64,000 nt of DNA from Chitinophagales bacterium (GCA_015654695.1 JAATGJ010000127.1:1-64000), one strand, 5' to 3'. Counted from the first letter of the stretch, positions 9,929-19,725 are shown. Notes: generated by a model not told the origin, from the sequence alone. Numbers and translations: made by a program.

Positions 9929-10198
9929 ATGAAAAGTACGGCGAAGCCATCTCTTTATTTTTCTGCCTATCCATTAAAGGCTATCAAAGAACCTTCCACA
10001 ACCAACAACCTTCCTGACTCACCTTATTTAAGAGCATTGCTTTCAGGAAAAACAAAAAGCAGCAATAGCAATAAGGCAAGGGTGTTTTCGATAAACAATT
10101 CATACAAGGGACTGTCCGTCCAGGTTCCGTTTGACACAGACAAATTGCCCGGGGATATTGAATTGACAGAAAAAGACTGGTTCAAAAACTACGAGTAA
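9929..10198 (+). CDS. Small hypothetical protein (89 aa)
   Basis: An 89-residue protein of no family known to me. It is soluble, Ser/Asn/Lys-rich in the middle (KTKSSNSNKARVFSINNS) and ends with an acidic-aromatic tail (ELTEKDWFKNYE). The ATG at 9929 is preferred over an upstream in-frame ATG because the extra 28 residues look like untranslated leader. It lies between two intrinsic terminators, 9798-9833 and 10225-10250, which supports a separate small transcription unit. Confidence 0.6.
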   Translation: MKSTAKPSLYFSAYPLKAIKEPSTTNNLPDSPYLRALLSGKTKSSNSNKARVFSINNSYKGLSVQVPFDTDKLPGDIELTEKDWFKNYE

Positions 10199-10224
10199 AA
10201 CCGCTGAGCATAAATATAGACCTG

Positions 10225-10250
10225 GTGCCCTGTCCGGGGCACTTTTTTTT
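10225..10250 (+). terminator. Intrinsic terminator
   Basis: GTGCCC (10225-10230) and GGGCAC (10237-10242) form a perfect 6-bp stem followed by eight T. It lies 26 bp after the stop of the 89-residue gene. Confidence 0.85.
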
Positions 10251-10404
10251 CTTCAGAACAAGCATTATCGCGATCTGGATGAATTGGATATCTCCTATTG
10301 GAAATCAATGAGTAATCATCCATGGCTGGTAGTAATACGAAGGTAAACATCTATTGACATGAATGGGTGGGTAGTTTATTTTAGTACTACCAAAAATTCG
10401 TCTT

Positions 10405-12747
10405 TTGAAAACAATTATACCTGCTGTAATAAACATACCGGATCGTGCTGCTTTATTGAGGTATTTTTTTTTCTCAATATTCATTTCTTTTCTTATTATT
10501 TCAACCCAGTCATTCTCTCAAACAGTAACGACAGGTAAAAGTTATATTAATATATCACGCCCGAATGGCGGTACTTTTTTACCAGGCGATACAATAGAAG
10601 TGAGAGCTACCATCGCTGTCACAGGAGGAAGCAATACAGCGGCCACCAGGATTAATTCAATCCGTTATAACGATACGATCAACCTCGCCAAATTAACATA
10701 TTTGCCGGGTTCCTTAAAAATGCTGTCTAACGAAGGGCGTGTGCAAAGATCATTTGCCGATCCCGCTGATACTGATTCCGCTCATATTGACCTTGCTACA
10801 GGACGGTTGCGTTTCAATATTGGGGCCACTTCGGGAGCCGCCAATGTAACTACCCAGGGCAATGGCATTGTTAATTCAGGATTTTTATGGGGTGCCCTGT
10901 GGCCCAGCTTTTATGGTGGTACCTGCATTAGAGTATATGTCTATAGAGCGCAAATCAGAAATACGCCTGCTATTGTTGCTATTGACACTACTGTGATTTT
11001 GAGCGCCGGCAATTTCAGGTACCGCATAGGCAATCTTGCTGTGGACTCGATCTCTAATTTTCCCCGGTACCTGATCAAAATTTCCCCTGATTACGGTTTA
11101 TGCAGTAATTCTATTGGAGGCAATGCTATACTGGGGGAGTCAGGTGGTACATTTGGATCAGGTGCTGCGCAAAACCGGGCTGGCGGAACTACGTTTGTTC
11201 CTCTTCCTTATACTTTCGTAAACTTTGGAGCCAATGCTCCTAATGATAATTTCTATGGCCTGGCTAACCGCACCAGTGCCAATGGAAGTACTAACCCCAA
11301 TATTGCTTATCCCAATGCCGCCAGGGTGTTTGGAGTATGGGATATTATCGGTGATCATACCGGCGCTGCGATTCCTTCACAGGGAAATCCTCCCACCAAT
11401 ACAGGCTATGCTGTTATTATTAATGCCAGCTACCAGACAAACAGGGCCTTTACACAAAACATTACCGGTTTGTGTGAAGAAACATATTATGAGTTCTCGG
11501 CCTGGTTCAGGAATATATGCCGGCGTTGTGGCTGCGATTCCAGCGGAAAAGGAGCTGGGCAGACTGGCTTTATACCCAGCCCCGGCAATGATTCTTCCGG
11601 GGTAAGACCCAATCTTACTTTCCAGATAAACAATGAAGATTTGTACACCAGTGGCAACATCGCTTATTCCGGTCAATGGGTAAAAAAAGGGTTTGTTTAT
11701 AAAACAAAGACCGGGCAAAATTCTATGACCGTAACCATCCGGAATAATGCACCCGGCGGCGGTGGTAATGACTGGGCCATTGATGATATCAGCGTATCCA
11801 CCTGTCTGCCTAATATGAAATATTCTCCTTCCATTACTCCTAGTGTATGCCGGGGTGGTTCCCTGACTATATATGATACGGTGAGATCTTTTTTTAATAA
11901 CTATGTATTTTATAAATGGCAGCGAAGCACCAATGGCGGAGGATCATGGACAGATGTAACCGCACCCATAGGGCCGGTTATTCCTCCTGGCTTGTCCTGG
12001 AATGGAACTGCCTGGCAATATGTAACTTCCTATACCATCCCACCGGCCAATACTACCGTGGCAAATTCAGGAGATCTGTACCGGGTGGTTGTCGCTACTT
12101 CCATAACTAATCTCGGTGACCCGAACTGCCGGTCCACAGACCCAAGTACAATCGTGACACTTACCGTGATAGACTGTGGGGTGCCTTTAGATACCCGGCT
12201 TATAGCATTCAACGGAAATGTCATCAATAATAAAGCAATGCTCAAATGGACGACAACGCTTGAGAACGGACCCATATCTTTTGATATAGAAAAAAGCATC
12301 AACGGTACAGCTTACAGCCAAATCGCAACGGTAAGTGGTTATACCAATCCCGGCGCTTCACAAAACAATTATACGTTCACTGATCCTGAAGATATAAACG
12401 GTAAAGTATATTATCGCATAAAAATGCGGAACCCTGACAACCTGTTTAGCTATTCAAGAACGTTACAGTTATCCACCGGTATTGATAATTTCGCTTTTGT
12501 ATCTGTTATCAACCCGTTTAGCCACGAACTGTTATTTGATGTTTCTTCAGCAAGGGATGGGCTGGCTAAAGCAGAACTAACAGACCAGTTCGGCAATCCG
12601 ATAAAAAGAAGATCATTTGATATCAGGGAAGGAGTAAACCAGTTATCCTTTGATAATACCGGCGCATTGCCTGTGGGCATTTATATACTCAGGCTGCAAC
12701 TGGAAGGCAAAGTAATTTATAAGAAAGTAATGAAACAGAATCATTGA
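10405..12747 (+). CDS. Secreted T9SS cargo protein with type A sorting domain
   Basis: A 780-residue secreted protein. The only sensible start is a TTG at 10405, which gives a late but clear signal peptide (about residues 17-39, ending SFSQT); the first internal ATG lies far inside the mature protein. The middle is rich in Gly/Asn/Thr. It contains a cysteine-rich patch (NICRRCGCDSSGKG, about 370-383) and a segment with NDWAIDDISVSTC that resembles jelly-roll adhesion domains. The last 80 residues end in GIYILRLQLEGK then KKVMKQNH, the pattern of a T9SS type A sorting domain. It is probably a cell-surface or released adhesin or structural protein; no catalytic motif is seen. Confidence 0.8.
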   Translation: MKTIIPAVINIPDRAALLRYFFFSIFISFLIISTQSFSQTVTTGKSYINISRPNGGTFLPGDTIEVRATIAVTGGSNTAATRINSIRYNDTINLAKLTYLPGSLKMLSNEGRVQRSFADPADTDSAHIDLATGRLRFNIGATSGAANVTTQGNGIVNSGFLWGALWPSFYGGTCIRVYVYRAQIRNTPAIVAIDTTVILSAGNFRYRIGNLAVDSISNFPRYLIKISPDYGLCSNSIGGNAILGESGGTFGSGAAQNRAGGTTFVPLPYTFVNFGANAPNDNFYGLANRTSANGSTNPNIAYPNAARVFGVWDIIGDHTGAAIPSQGNPPTNTGYAVIINASYQTNRAFTQNITGLCEETYYEFSAWFRNICRRCGCDSSGKGAGQTGFIPSPGNDSSGVRPNLTFQINNEDLYTSGNIAYSGQWVKKGFVYKTKTGQNSMTVTIRNNAPGGGGNDWAIDDISVSTCLPNMKYSPSITPSVCRGGSLTIYDTVRSFFNNYVFYKWQRSTNGGGSWTDVTAPIGPVIPPGLSWNGTAWQYVTSYTIPPANTTVANSGDLYRVVVATSITNLGDPNCRSTDPSTIVTLTVIDCGVPLDTRLIAFNGNVINNKAMLKWTTTLENGPISFDIEKSINGTAYSQIATVSGYTNPGASQNNYTFTDPEDINGKVYYRIKMRNPDNLFSYSRTLQLSTGIDNFAFVSVINPFSHELLFDVSSARDGLAKAELTDQFGNPIKRRSFDIREGVNQLSFDNTGALPVGIYILRLQLEGKVIYKKVMKQNH

Positions 12748-12771
12748 TCTGTATAAAGAAGCAATTCCCTC

Positions 12772-13437
12772 TTAAAGCACTTCTACTTTATCACTTATTT
12801 CAGCGTTGGTAACAACCGGGGTATTTTCTTCTGCTTTATGTTTTTTGAAAAACCTTTTTTGAAAAAGCAGCAGTGTAATAACTCCTGTTGAAATAGAAGC
12901 ATCGGCTATATTAAAAATAGGGCTGAAGAATACAAAATCATCTCCGCCTACAAAAGGCAGCCATGACGGAAAGGTTGACTTGATAATCGGGAAAGATAAC
13001 ATGTCCACGACCCATCCATGCAAAAACCCTGCATAACCATGAGCGGGAAACATTTTGGCTACATGCGAATAATCACTCTCTTCAAATAACAAACCGTAGA
13101 ACATACTATCTATCAGGTTGCCTAATGCCCCGGCATAGATCAACGCTGCGCAAACAATAAACCCACGGCTGTAATTTTTCTTAACTATTTTTCCAAGATA
13201 CCAAGTACCGAATATTACAGCAGCGAGGCGGAACAGCGTGAGTGTCATTTTACCCCAGTTACCGCCAAACTCCCAGCCCCATGCCATTCCTTTATTTTCA
13301 ATAAAATAAAGCTGGAACCAGTTCAAACCTGTAACGCCGGTATTGCCATACGGATACGAAGTTTTGATCCATATCTTCAGCGCCTGGTCTCCAAAAATGA
13401 TCAGGGCAATTATGAGAACGACATATCTGAGTTTCAC
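12772..13437 (-). CDS. lspA: Lipoprotein signal peptidase (signal peptidase II)
   Basis: A 221-residue four-helix membrane aspartyl protease that removes signal peptides from prolipoproteins. The catalytic aspartates are in GNLIDSMFYG (Asp110) and FNIADASI (Asp179), with the conserved NKGMAWGW block at 48-55. The 40-50 residue insertion between the two catalytic blocks makes it longer than the E. coli enzyme (about 165) and is usual in Bacteroidota. The start codon is GTG, preceded by TATATTTG on the minus strand (13455-13462). It converges on the T9SS cargo gene with 24 bp between stops. Confidence 0.93.
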   Translation of the reverse strand: MKLRYVVLIIALIIFGDQALKIWIKTSYPYGNTGVTGLNWFQLYFIENKGMAWGWEFGGNWGKMTLTLFRLAAVIFGTWYLGKIVKKNYSRGFIVCAALIYAGALGNLIDSMFYGLLFEESDYSHVAKMFPAHGYAGFLHGWVVDMLSFPIIKSTFPSWLPFVGGDDFVFFSPIFNIADASISTGVITLLLFQKRFFKKHKAEENTPVVTNAEISDKVEVL

Positions 13438-13454
13438 CGGAGTAATTTAGGAAG

Positions 13455-13462
13455 CAAATATA
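13455..13462 (-). promoter_or_regulatory. -7 promoter box for lspA (TATATTTG)
   Basis: Minus-strand TATATTTG fits TAnnTTTG and sits 17 bp before the lspA GTG. No convincing -33 box is seen at 19 bp. Confidence 0.45.
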
Positions 13463-13471
13463 GTACAGCAG

Positions 13472-13608
13472 GGTGAAAAGGATAAAAAGTTGATCAGGTC
13501 ATGGGTTGATCTGCATTAAAACCGGCTATCCATCCGGGATAAATTAACAAATCTTAAAAGTTTCACCTGGCAATTCTACATTGATCAATCAACCTTCAAC
13601 CAATTACC
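13472..13608. repeat. Degenerate heptamer repeat pair (inverted arms)
   Basis: The left part reads GGTGAAA AGGATAA AAAGTTG ATCAGGT CATGGGT and the right part TTGATCA ATCAACC TTCAACC AATTACC. Both run in steps of 7 bp, and the right arm is rich in the complement of the left (GGTTGAT/ATCAACC). It fills most of the gap between lspA and murF-alr. This is a weaker member of the heptamer family than those at 17.1 kb or 51.2 kb. Confidence 0.45.
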
Positions 13609-13613
13609 GCCCT

Positions 13614-16127
13614 TTATTCTTCAAAATATACCCGCTTTACCCTTTGGGAAATAGTTGTCATTATTTCGTAGGGTATTGTACCCGCCCATTCTGAGAGCTG
13701 CTGAACAGGCAGTTCTTTTCCAAAAATGACCACTTCATCTCCTTCCCTTACATTTTCAATACCGGTTACATCAATCATTGTCATATCCATACAAACAGAG
13801 CCGATAACAGGAACGAGTTTTCCTTTCAGCCACATTTTTCCATTACCATTTCCAAGACGTCTTGAAAAGCCATCTGCATAACCGATACGAATAGTAGCAA
13901 TAACAGAATCCTTCTTTACAACGCCTTTGCGATTATAGCTCACCGATTCACCTGCTTTAAGGTGTTTGATCTGGGCAATAGTTGATTTTAATGTAGCGAC
14001 AGGTTGCAGCTCCTGCTGGTGAGTAACGGCGCTATCTATTCCATACAGACCTATACCAAGCCTTATCATATCCAGGTGTAACTGTGGAAGCCTGAAAATG
14101 GCTCCTGAATTAGCTATATGTTCTGTGAAAGAATAGCCAAGTTTTTCTTTGATCACCGAGACAGCCTGCTTGTACCTGTTAAATTGCTGAATAGTAAATT
14201 CATCCTGTTGAGAATCTTCACTGGCAGCTAAATGAGAGAAAACAGTCTGTACTTTTAAAGAAGAAGTTTTCTGTAAATAATCAGCAAGGCCATTTATTTC
14301 TTCCAAAGAAAACCCAAGCCGGTTCATCCCTGTTTCTATTTCTATATGAACAGGATATTGCTGCAATCCTTCGTGTTGTAAAAATGCATCGAAAGAATAT
14401 AAAAGATCAAAAGACCAGATATCGGGTTCAAGATTGTACTCCACCAATAATTCAAATGCTGATTCTTCAGGATTCATGACCATAACGGGCAATGTGATCC
14501 CAGCTTTTCTTAATTCAACTCCTTCATCAGCATAAGCCACCCCTAAATAATCTACTTTGTGGTATTGCAAAATACCTGCTATCTCCGCGCCACCACTGCC
14601 ATACGCAAATGCTTTGACCATCGCCATCACTTTCGTATCCGGCTGCAAATAGCTTTGATATACTTTCAGGTTATGGACAATGGCATTTAGGTTTATTTCC
14701 AGCAATGTCTGGTGAACTTTTTGTTCCAGCAACTGAACGATCTTTTCAAATTCAAAAACCCTCGCCCCTTTTATTAAGATCGTTTCTTCTTTAAACTGTG
14801 AAGAAAGGTATTGCTGTATAAACCTTTCTGTGGTAGCATGTAGTTCGATCTTAACAGGAGAAGCAGGCGCCGATAAAATTTCATTAAGCGTTTTTGATAT
14901 TTTCTCTCCTATTCCTACCAGGCGGTTTACATGATGCTTCTTCAGGTTTTCAAGAATGATACTATATAATTCTTCATCCTTTAAAGAGCTTTGCAAAAAA
15001 TCTGAAAGAATAACGGTCTTCCGTGACCCTGCTTTCTGCTGGTCAAGAAAATTCAATGCTATTTCCAGTGAACTGAGATCAGCGCTGTAGCTATCATTGA
15101 TAATACTGCAATGATTAATCCCTTTTTTCAATTCAAGCCGCATGTTGACTGGTTGCAGGTTTTTCATCCGCGCTTCCATCTTTCTTTGATCAACATGCAA
15201 TACCAGCAATACAGCCCAGCAACTGACAGCATTTTCAACAGAGGCGTCATCGGTAAAGGGTATGGTAATGGAAATATTTTTCCCCTCATGCATTGCATGA
15301 ATGGTTGATGAGAATTTTGTTTTATTAATACCGGTAATGCTCAACCATGCGGTTCTCTCTTTGCTCCAGTGATAGAAAGAAATATCGTCCCTCGACCAGG
15401 TTTCAATATGAAAAAATTCAAGATTAAACTCCCCCGGGAGATTATCACGGCTATGAATAATAGCAGGACAACGGGCAAACAGTTTTATTTTCTCTTTGGC
15501 CTTATCCTCCGCAGAGTTAAATCCTTCACTGTGTGCTTCACCAATATTCGTCAACACCCCAATAGTGGGCTGAATGATCTTCTCCAGCTTTTCCATTTCA
15601 CCAGCCTGGGAAATACCTGCTTCAAATATGGCCAGGGTATGCTGTTCACTCATTTGCCATACACTCAATGGCACCCCTATTTGCGAGTTATAACTTTTAG
15701 GACTGCGTACAATGTTATAATCTTCATGCAGCAATTGGTACAACCATTCCTTTACGATTGTCTTTCCATTACTTCCGGTAATACCGATAACAGGAATATT
15801 AAATTGTTGACGATGATGAGCCGCTAATTGTTGTAACGCTTCTAATGTATCTTTTACCAGTATAAAACTGGCTTCCGGATAAGCAGCAGCATCTGTTACT
15901 TCACTGACAATAAAATTCCTGACTCCTTTCTTATATACTTCCGCAATAAACCGGTGGCCGTTTCTTCTTTTACCTTTTAAAGCAAAAAACAAGGAAGAGG
16001 CCGGGGAGTAAATTTTTCGGCTGTCAAGCAGGAGATAATCAACAGGGCTATCACCAACTTTTGAAGAAGAGTTAACAATACGGGCTATATGATCAAGTGA
16101 ATACTTCAAATAAAATACGCCTTTCAA
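13614..16127 (-). CDS. murF-alr: Bifunctional UDP-MurNAc-tripeptide:D-Ala-D-Ala ligase / alanine racemase
   Basis: An 837-residue fusion supplying and using D-alanine for peptidoglycan. Residues 1 to about 455 are a MurF ligase with the ATP-binding GITGSNGKT (115-123) and the later NDSYSA block. Residues from about 470 are a PLP-dependent alanine racemase, with the PLP lysine in MAMVKAFAYGSG, RLGIGLYG, IRIGYADGFSRRLGNG and VCMDMTMID. This fusion is known in Bacteroidota. No ATG exists near the start. A TTG at 16127 or a second TTG at 16106, with AAAGG 10 bp before it, are both possible, so the first seven residues are uncertain. Confidence 0.93.
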   Translation of the reverse strand: MKGVFYLKYSLDHIARIVNSSSKVGDSPVDYLLLDSRKIYSPASSLFFALKGKRRNGHRFIAEVYKKGVRNFIVSEVTDAAAYPEASFILVKDTLEALQQLAAHHRQQFNIPVIGITGSNGKTIVKEWLYQLLHEDYNIVRSPKSYNSQIGVPLSVWQMSEQHTLAIFEAGISQAGEMEKLEKIIQPTIGVLTNIGEAHSEGFNSAEDKAKEKIKLFARCPAIIHSRDNLPGEFNLEFFHIETWSRDDISFYHWSKERTAWLSITGINKTKFSSTIHAMHEGKNISITIPFTDDASVENAVSCWAVLLVLHVDQRKMEARMKNLQPVNMRLELKKGINHCSIINDSYSADLSSLEIALNFLDQQKAGSRKTVILSDFLQSSLKDEELYSIILENLKKHHVNRLVGIGEKISKTLNEILSAPASPVKIELHATTERFIQQYLSSQFKEETILIKGARVFEFEKIVQLLEQKVHQTLLEINLNAIVHNLKVYQSYLQPDTKVMAMVKAFAYGSGGAEIAGILQYHKVDYLGVAYADEGVELRKAGITLPVMVMNPEESAFELLVEYNLEPDIWSFDLLYSFDAFLQHEGLQQYPVHIEIETGMNRLGFSLEEINGLADYLQKTSSLKVQTVFSHLAASEDSQQDEFTIQQFNRYKQAVSVIKEKLGYSFTEHIANSGAIFRLPQLHLDMIRLGIGLYGIDSAVTHQQELQPVATLKSTIAQIKHLKAGESVSYNRKGVVKKDSVIATIRIGYADGFSRRLGNGNGKMWLKGKLVPVIGSVCMDMTMIDVTGIENVREGDEVVIFGKELPVQQLSEWAGTIPYEIMTTISQRVKRVYFEE

Positions 16128-16141
16128 AGGAAAGTATGTCG

Positions 16142-17110
16142 CTAATATACACCTTCATCTGTCACATCGGGCGGCTCACCTTTTTTGACCATAAAAATAG
16201 AATAGAAAATGGAACCGGATATACATACCAGTATCACACCCAGGGAAATGAAAACCTGTATGGTCTTATCAATCCATTGATTGATCCAGTGTTCGCCAAG
16301 CATCTTCAACCCGATAAACACCAACACGATGGCAATACCCTGCTGCAGATAATCAAATTTGCTGACGGCGCCACGCAACAGGAAGAAAAGTGAACGCAGG
16401 CCAAGTACAGCGAAAACATTAGAGGTATAAATAACCAGTTTATCTCTTGATATTCCCATGACGGCAGGAATAGAATCCAGTGCAAATACCAGGTCAATGG
16501 CCGCCAGCATCATCACTACAATGAACAATGTAGTATATTTCCTCTTTCCCTCTTCCCGCACCACAAATTTTCCATCCCCATCATGTGGCACCAGGGGCAA
16601 TACCCTTTTTAAAAACCGGTAGATCTTTGTATCGTGCGGTTCAAATTCTTCATCGGCGCTTGCCCTGAACATTTTATACCCCGTATAAACAAGAAAAGCG
16701 CCAAAGACCAAAAGTATCTTTTCAAACTCGTTCACCAATGCAACGCCGACTGTAATAAAAATCACACGAAAAACAATCGCCATGAGTATCCCGATAAGCA
16801 GTACCCGGCCAAAATGTTTTTCCTTTACACTAAAAGAGGCGAAAATAAGTATGAATACAAAAATATTATCAATGCTAAGGCTCCATTCCATCAGGTAAGC
16901 GCTGAGGTATTCCAATGCCAGTACCTGTCCTTTTTCCACCCACATAAAAACAAAAAAGACCAGCGCAAGGCCCACCCAGAAAAAGGTTTGATACAAAGCC
17001 TGCTTAATACTTACTTTCTGATTTTTCTTACTTAACAGCCCAAGATCAAGGATCAATGCTACAATTAAAACAGCGCCAAATACAAGATAGGTGATCTGAT
17101 CAGTCGTCAT
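16142..17110 (-). CDS. TerC/Alx family integral membrane protein
   Basis: A 322-residue membrane protein of the TerC family, linked elsewhere to manganese export and tellurite resistance. Family marks are EWSLSIDNIFVFILIF (about 75-90) and AIDLVFALDSIPAVMGIS (about 203-220), whose acidic residues are thought to bind metal. About eight or nine hydrophobic segments are present. The ATG at 17110 is preceded by TATCTTTG with a TTG 19 bp further up, which lies in a heptamer repeat array. It reads toward murF-alr with 14 bp between, so the two could be co-transcribed. The substrate is inferred from family only. Confidence 0.88.
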   Translation of the reverse strand: MTTDQITYLVFGAVLIVALILDLGLLSKKNQKVSIKQALYQTFFWVGLALVFFVFMWVEKGQVLALEYLSAYLMEWSLSIDNIFVFILIFASFSVKEKHFGRVLLIGILMAIVFRVIFITVGVALVNEFEKILLVFGAFLVYTGYKMFRASADEEFEPHDTKIYRFLKRVLPLVPHDGDGKFVVREEGKRKYTTLFIVVMMLAAIDLVFALDSIPAVMGISRDKLVIYTSNVFAVLGLRSLFFLLRGAVSKFDYLQQGIAIVLVFIGLKMLGEHWINQWIDKTIQVFISLGVILVCISGSIFYSIFMVKKGEPPDVTDEGVY

Positions 17111-17133
17111 TACCGGGTTACTAATTTAATGTA

Positions 17134-17164
17134 CAAAGATACTGGAGAAGACACAAGATTCAAG
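17134..17164 (-). promoter_or_regulatory. Promoter of the TerC gene, TTG-N19-TATCTTTG
   Basis: On the minus strand CTTG (17161-17164) is followed by exactly 19 bp and then TATCTTTG (17134-17141), a full match to the Bacteroidota TTTG-N19-TAnnTTTG layout apart from the first T. The -33 TTG is supplied by one unit of the heptamer array. Confidence 0.6.
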
Positions 17165-17206
17165 GAACAAGGTGCAAGACACAAGGGACAAGGAACAAGA
17201 GACGAA
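17144..17206. repeat. Heptamer tandem array, units ending CAAG
   Basis: Eight in-phase 7-bp units run GGAGAAG ACACAAG ATTCAAG, then GAACAAG GTGCAAG ACACAAG, then GGACAAG GAACAAG, and AGACGAA follows. The last four bases are almost fixed (CAAG) while the first three vary. It lies between gldG and the TerC gene and overlaps the TerC promoter. It codes for nothing on either strand. Confidence 0.85.
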
Positions 17207-17217
17207 TACTACATCGG

Positions 17218-18972
17218 TTATGCGGCATACCTTCTTTTTCGTATCTGCTGGTAAATAAATCCAAATAAGATAACAAGTAATACGGGCAGGGCGATATTAA
17301 TGAATTGCCAGGTGGCTTTTTGCTCTTTTACTTTTGTTGAATCCAGCAGGCGGAGAACAATATTCTTATTGCGTGTTTCAATAATAGCCGGATTAGCGAC
17401 AAGGTACTCCAAACAGTTTTGCAGAAATTGCCTGTTGGCGACAGGAATAAAATATTTTCCGTTTTCGTTTTGCTGTTCATAGGCAAAATAGGTGAACTTA
17501 TTCCATCCCATCGGTATGGGAACAGGCGGACTACCAGGCCCGTCCATGGAAACAAGATCGTTCAGCACTATATCTCCGTCCGCAACAATAATGATCTTAT
17601 TATCCTGGGAAGATGGAAGAAAAGGGGTTTTATTCGCCGCCAGGCTATCCATTGTTGCTTTGGACACCCGGTTCCTGAATAGTGAAGTAAACTTGCCCTC
17701 CAGCAACATGGCTACAGGTATATTGGCTTTTTTAAATTTATCATCTTCAGGGGCATTCCTGTTTTCATTCAGACTGATTAATGCCGGTGTACTGATAGTG
17801 CGTGATGATGGCGATGATGATAATAAAATGGTTTTGCTGATCCCCGGAACATTGATCGTATCTACTGAGTTTACAAACCTGGAACCGATCAATCCAAGAT
17901 TTCTGTTGACGGGATGATTATTTCCCGGTTGAAACAAAGGATAATAATTCCAGTGTAAAAACTCCTGTTGTGGCTGACCACTGTTATTACGCCCTACAAC
18001 AAAAGGAATAGCTTCGCACTGCAGATCCATCACCAGGTCGGTATTAATACGGGCGCCATACCTGAAAAACATATCCGTAAGGTTCAGGTTACGGTCATAC
18101 GCTACCGTCTCAGGTTTGAATGCAAGACTATCAGGCTCTGCAAAAAGATTATCAATAAAACATATCAGTTTCCCTCCCCGCATGATGTACTGGTCCAGTT
18201 TCAGTTTTTCTTCTTCTGAAAATTGCAAAGAAGGTTTTACAATGATGAGCGCATTCAGATCATCCGGGATGACGGGCTGTGTATTGATATTAAACAAATA
18301 AAAGCGGTAATCCTGCTGCAGCGTTTGCTGCAGATCATAGGTCCTTGCATCCTGCGGCTGACCATTACCGATAGTATAAGCTACCGACGGTTTTTTATCA
18401 CTGATCATTTTATTCAACACACTTACAAACTGGTATTCCAGTAAAGCTTCCGCTTCGTTTATTTCATTTTGAGAAATGATACGGTTGCTGCCGCCATACA
18501 AGTTCACTAATTGCTGCTGACCTTTATAATGAATAAGCGCCGCCGGGAAAATATAATTCTGTTGCTGCCCTTCTTTTAATTGAACCGTCAGGTTAATAGG
18601 GCTGGCGCCCAGGGAAACCAGTGAGTCGCCATATTTTACTCCGCTTACTATTTCTTCCTTAGGGGAAATAAACCGGTAACTGATCTTAGAGCTGTTACGG
18701 TCTTTCATTAACTGTAAAAAATCGCTGGCGCTGTTCGCTAATTTCTGAAACCCGGAAGGAAAGTCGCCTTTCAGAAAAACATCTATTTGAACCTTATCAT
18801 CAAGGTTATTCAATAATTCATTAGTGGCTTTGCTGAGAGTATATCTTTTTTCTTTGGTAAGATCAGCACGGGAATGAAAAACAGAGGCCAGGAAATTAAT
18901 AGCCATCAACATCACAAGCAGCAATACCCACCAGTATCGTGAAGCGAATAGTTTATTTACCAGGTTCTTCAT
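17218..18972 (-). CDS. gldG: Gliding-motility ABC transporter auxiliary protein GldG
   Basis: A 584-residue membrane-anchored protein of the GldG/ABC-transporter-auxiliary type. One N-terminal helix (about 12-32) leads a large extracytoplasmic part, and a C-terminal helix (about 555-575) precedes a basic tail (YQQIRKRRYAA). VAYTIGNGQPQDARTYDLQQTLQ and GGKLICFIDN are typical of the substrate-binding-like domain. It starts at the base after the stop of gldF, so the two are translationally coupled. In Flavobacterium, GldA/F/G form an ABC transporter needed for gliding; in this lineage their exact role in T9SS motility is less settled. GldA is not in the window. Confidence 0.9.
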   Translation of the reverse strand: MKNLVNKLFASRYWWVLLLVMLMAINFLASVFHSRADLTKEKRYTLSKATNELLNNLDDKVQIDVFLKGDFPSGFQKLANSASDFLQLMKDRNSSKISYRFISPKEEIVSGVKYGDSLVSLGASPINLTVQLKEGQQQNYIFPAALIHYKGQQQLVNLYGGSNRIISQNEINEAEALLEYQFVSVLNKMISDKKPSVAYTIGNGQPQDARTYDLQQTLQQDYRFYLFNINTQPVIPDDLNALIIVKPSLQFSEEEKLKLDQYIMRGGKLICFIDNLFAEPDSLAFKPETVAYDRNLNLTDMFFRYGARINTDLVMDLQCEAIPFVVGRNNSGQPQQEFLHWNYYPLFQPGNNHPVNRNLGLIGSRFVNSVDTINVPGISKTILLSSSPSSRTISTPALISLNENRNAPEDDKFKKANIPVAMLLEGKFTSLFRNRVSKATMDSLAANKTPFLPSSQDNKIIIVADGDIVLNDLVSMDGPGSPPVPIPMGWNKFTYFAYEQQNENGKYFIPVANRQFLQNCLEYLVANPAIIETRNKNIVLRLLDSTKVKEQKATWQFINIALPVLLVILFGFIYQQIRKRRYAA

Positions 18973-19692
18973 TTATCGTTTTAACAGGTTTCGGTTGGTG
19001 ATGGTCAAAAAAAGAAAGATCACGCTTACAAAATAAATTATATCCCTTGTATCAATTACGCCGCGGCTAATGCTGCTGTAATGAAAATCAATCCCCAGCA
19101 TTTCAATATAATAATCAGCTCCTCCTTCCAGTCCCGGCAGGCGGCTGATAGCGCTGAATCCATAATATAATAATGCGCAGGCGATCAGGCTAATGATAAA
19201 CGCTACTACTGCATTATTGGTAAAACTGCTGGTGCAGATGCCGATAGCCGTAAATACAGCCGCCAGGAAGAATAAGCCGATATAAGAACCCATCGTGGCG
19301 CCGGTATCAATCCCTTCATTGGACGAAAGCTGTTGAATAGAGAAGAAGTAAACAATCGTTGGGAGCAATGCTATAATAACCACGAAAAGGCTGCCAATGT
19401 ATTTTCCCGCTACGATCTGCCAGCGGCTTAATGGTCTTGTCTGCAATATTTCAAAAGTTCCGCCTTTAAATTCGTCGGAAAAGCTGCGCATGGTAATGGC
19501 TGGAATAAGTAACAATAATATCCAGGGAGCCAGTTGAAAAAATTTATCCAGCGTAGCATACCCGAAATCGAGAATATTATTTTCAAAGACAAATAATACC
19601 AGCCCGTTCGCTAAGAGGAAAACGATAATGGCGATATAGCCTGTAAGACTGCTGAAATATTGACGGAGTTCTTTTTTACAAACGGCCCACAT
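18973..19692 (-). CDS. gldF: Gliding-motility ABC transporter permease GldF
   Basis: A 239-residue ABC-2 type permease with six hydrophobic segments. The N-terminal MWAVCKKELRQYFSSLTGYIAI and the RSFSDEFKGGTFEILQTRPLSRWQIVAGKY cytoplasmic loop (about 69-99) are characteristic of GldF. It is directly followed by gldG with no gap. The upstream 180 bp holds a pair of inverted palindromes rather than an obvious promoter. The ATP-binding partner GldA must be encoded elsewhere. Confidence 0.92.
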   Translation of the reverse strand: MWAVCKKELRQYFSSLTGYIAIIVFLLANGLVLFVFENNILDFGYATLDKFFQLAPWILLLLIPAITMRSFSDEFKGGTFEILQTRPLSRWQIVAGKYIGSLFVVIIALLPTIVYFFSIQQLSSNEGIDTGATMGSYIGLFFLAAVFTAIGICTSSFTNNAVVAFIISLIACALLYYGFSAISRLPGLEGGADYYIEMLGIDFHYSSISRGVIDTRDIIYFVSVIFLFLTITNRNLLKR

Positions 19693-19725
19693 AGATTGGA
19701 TAAAGATGCAAAATACTAAAGGAAA

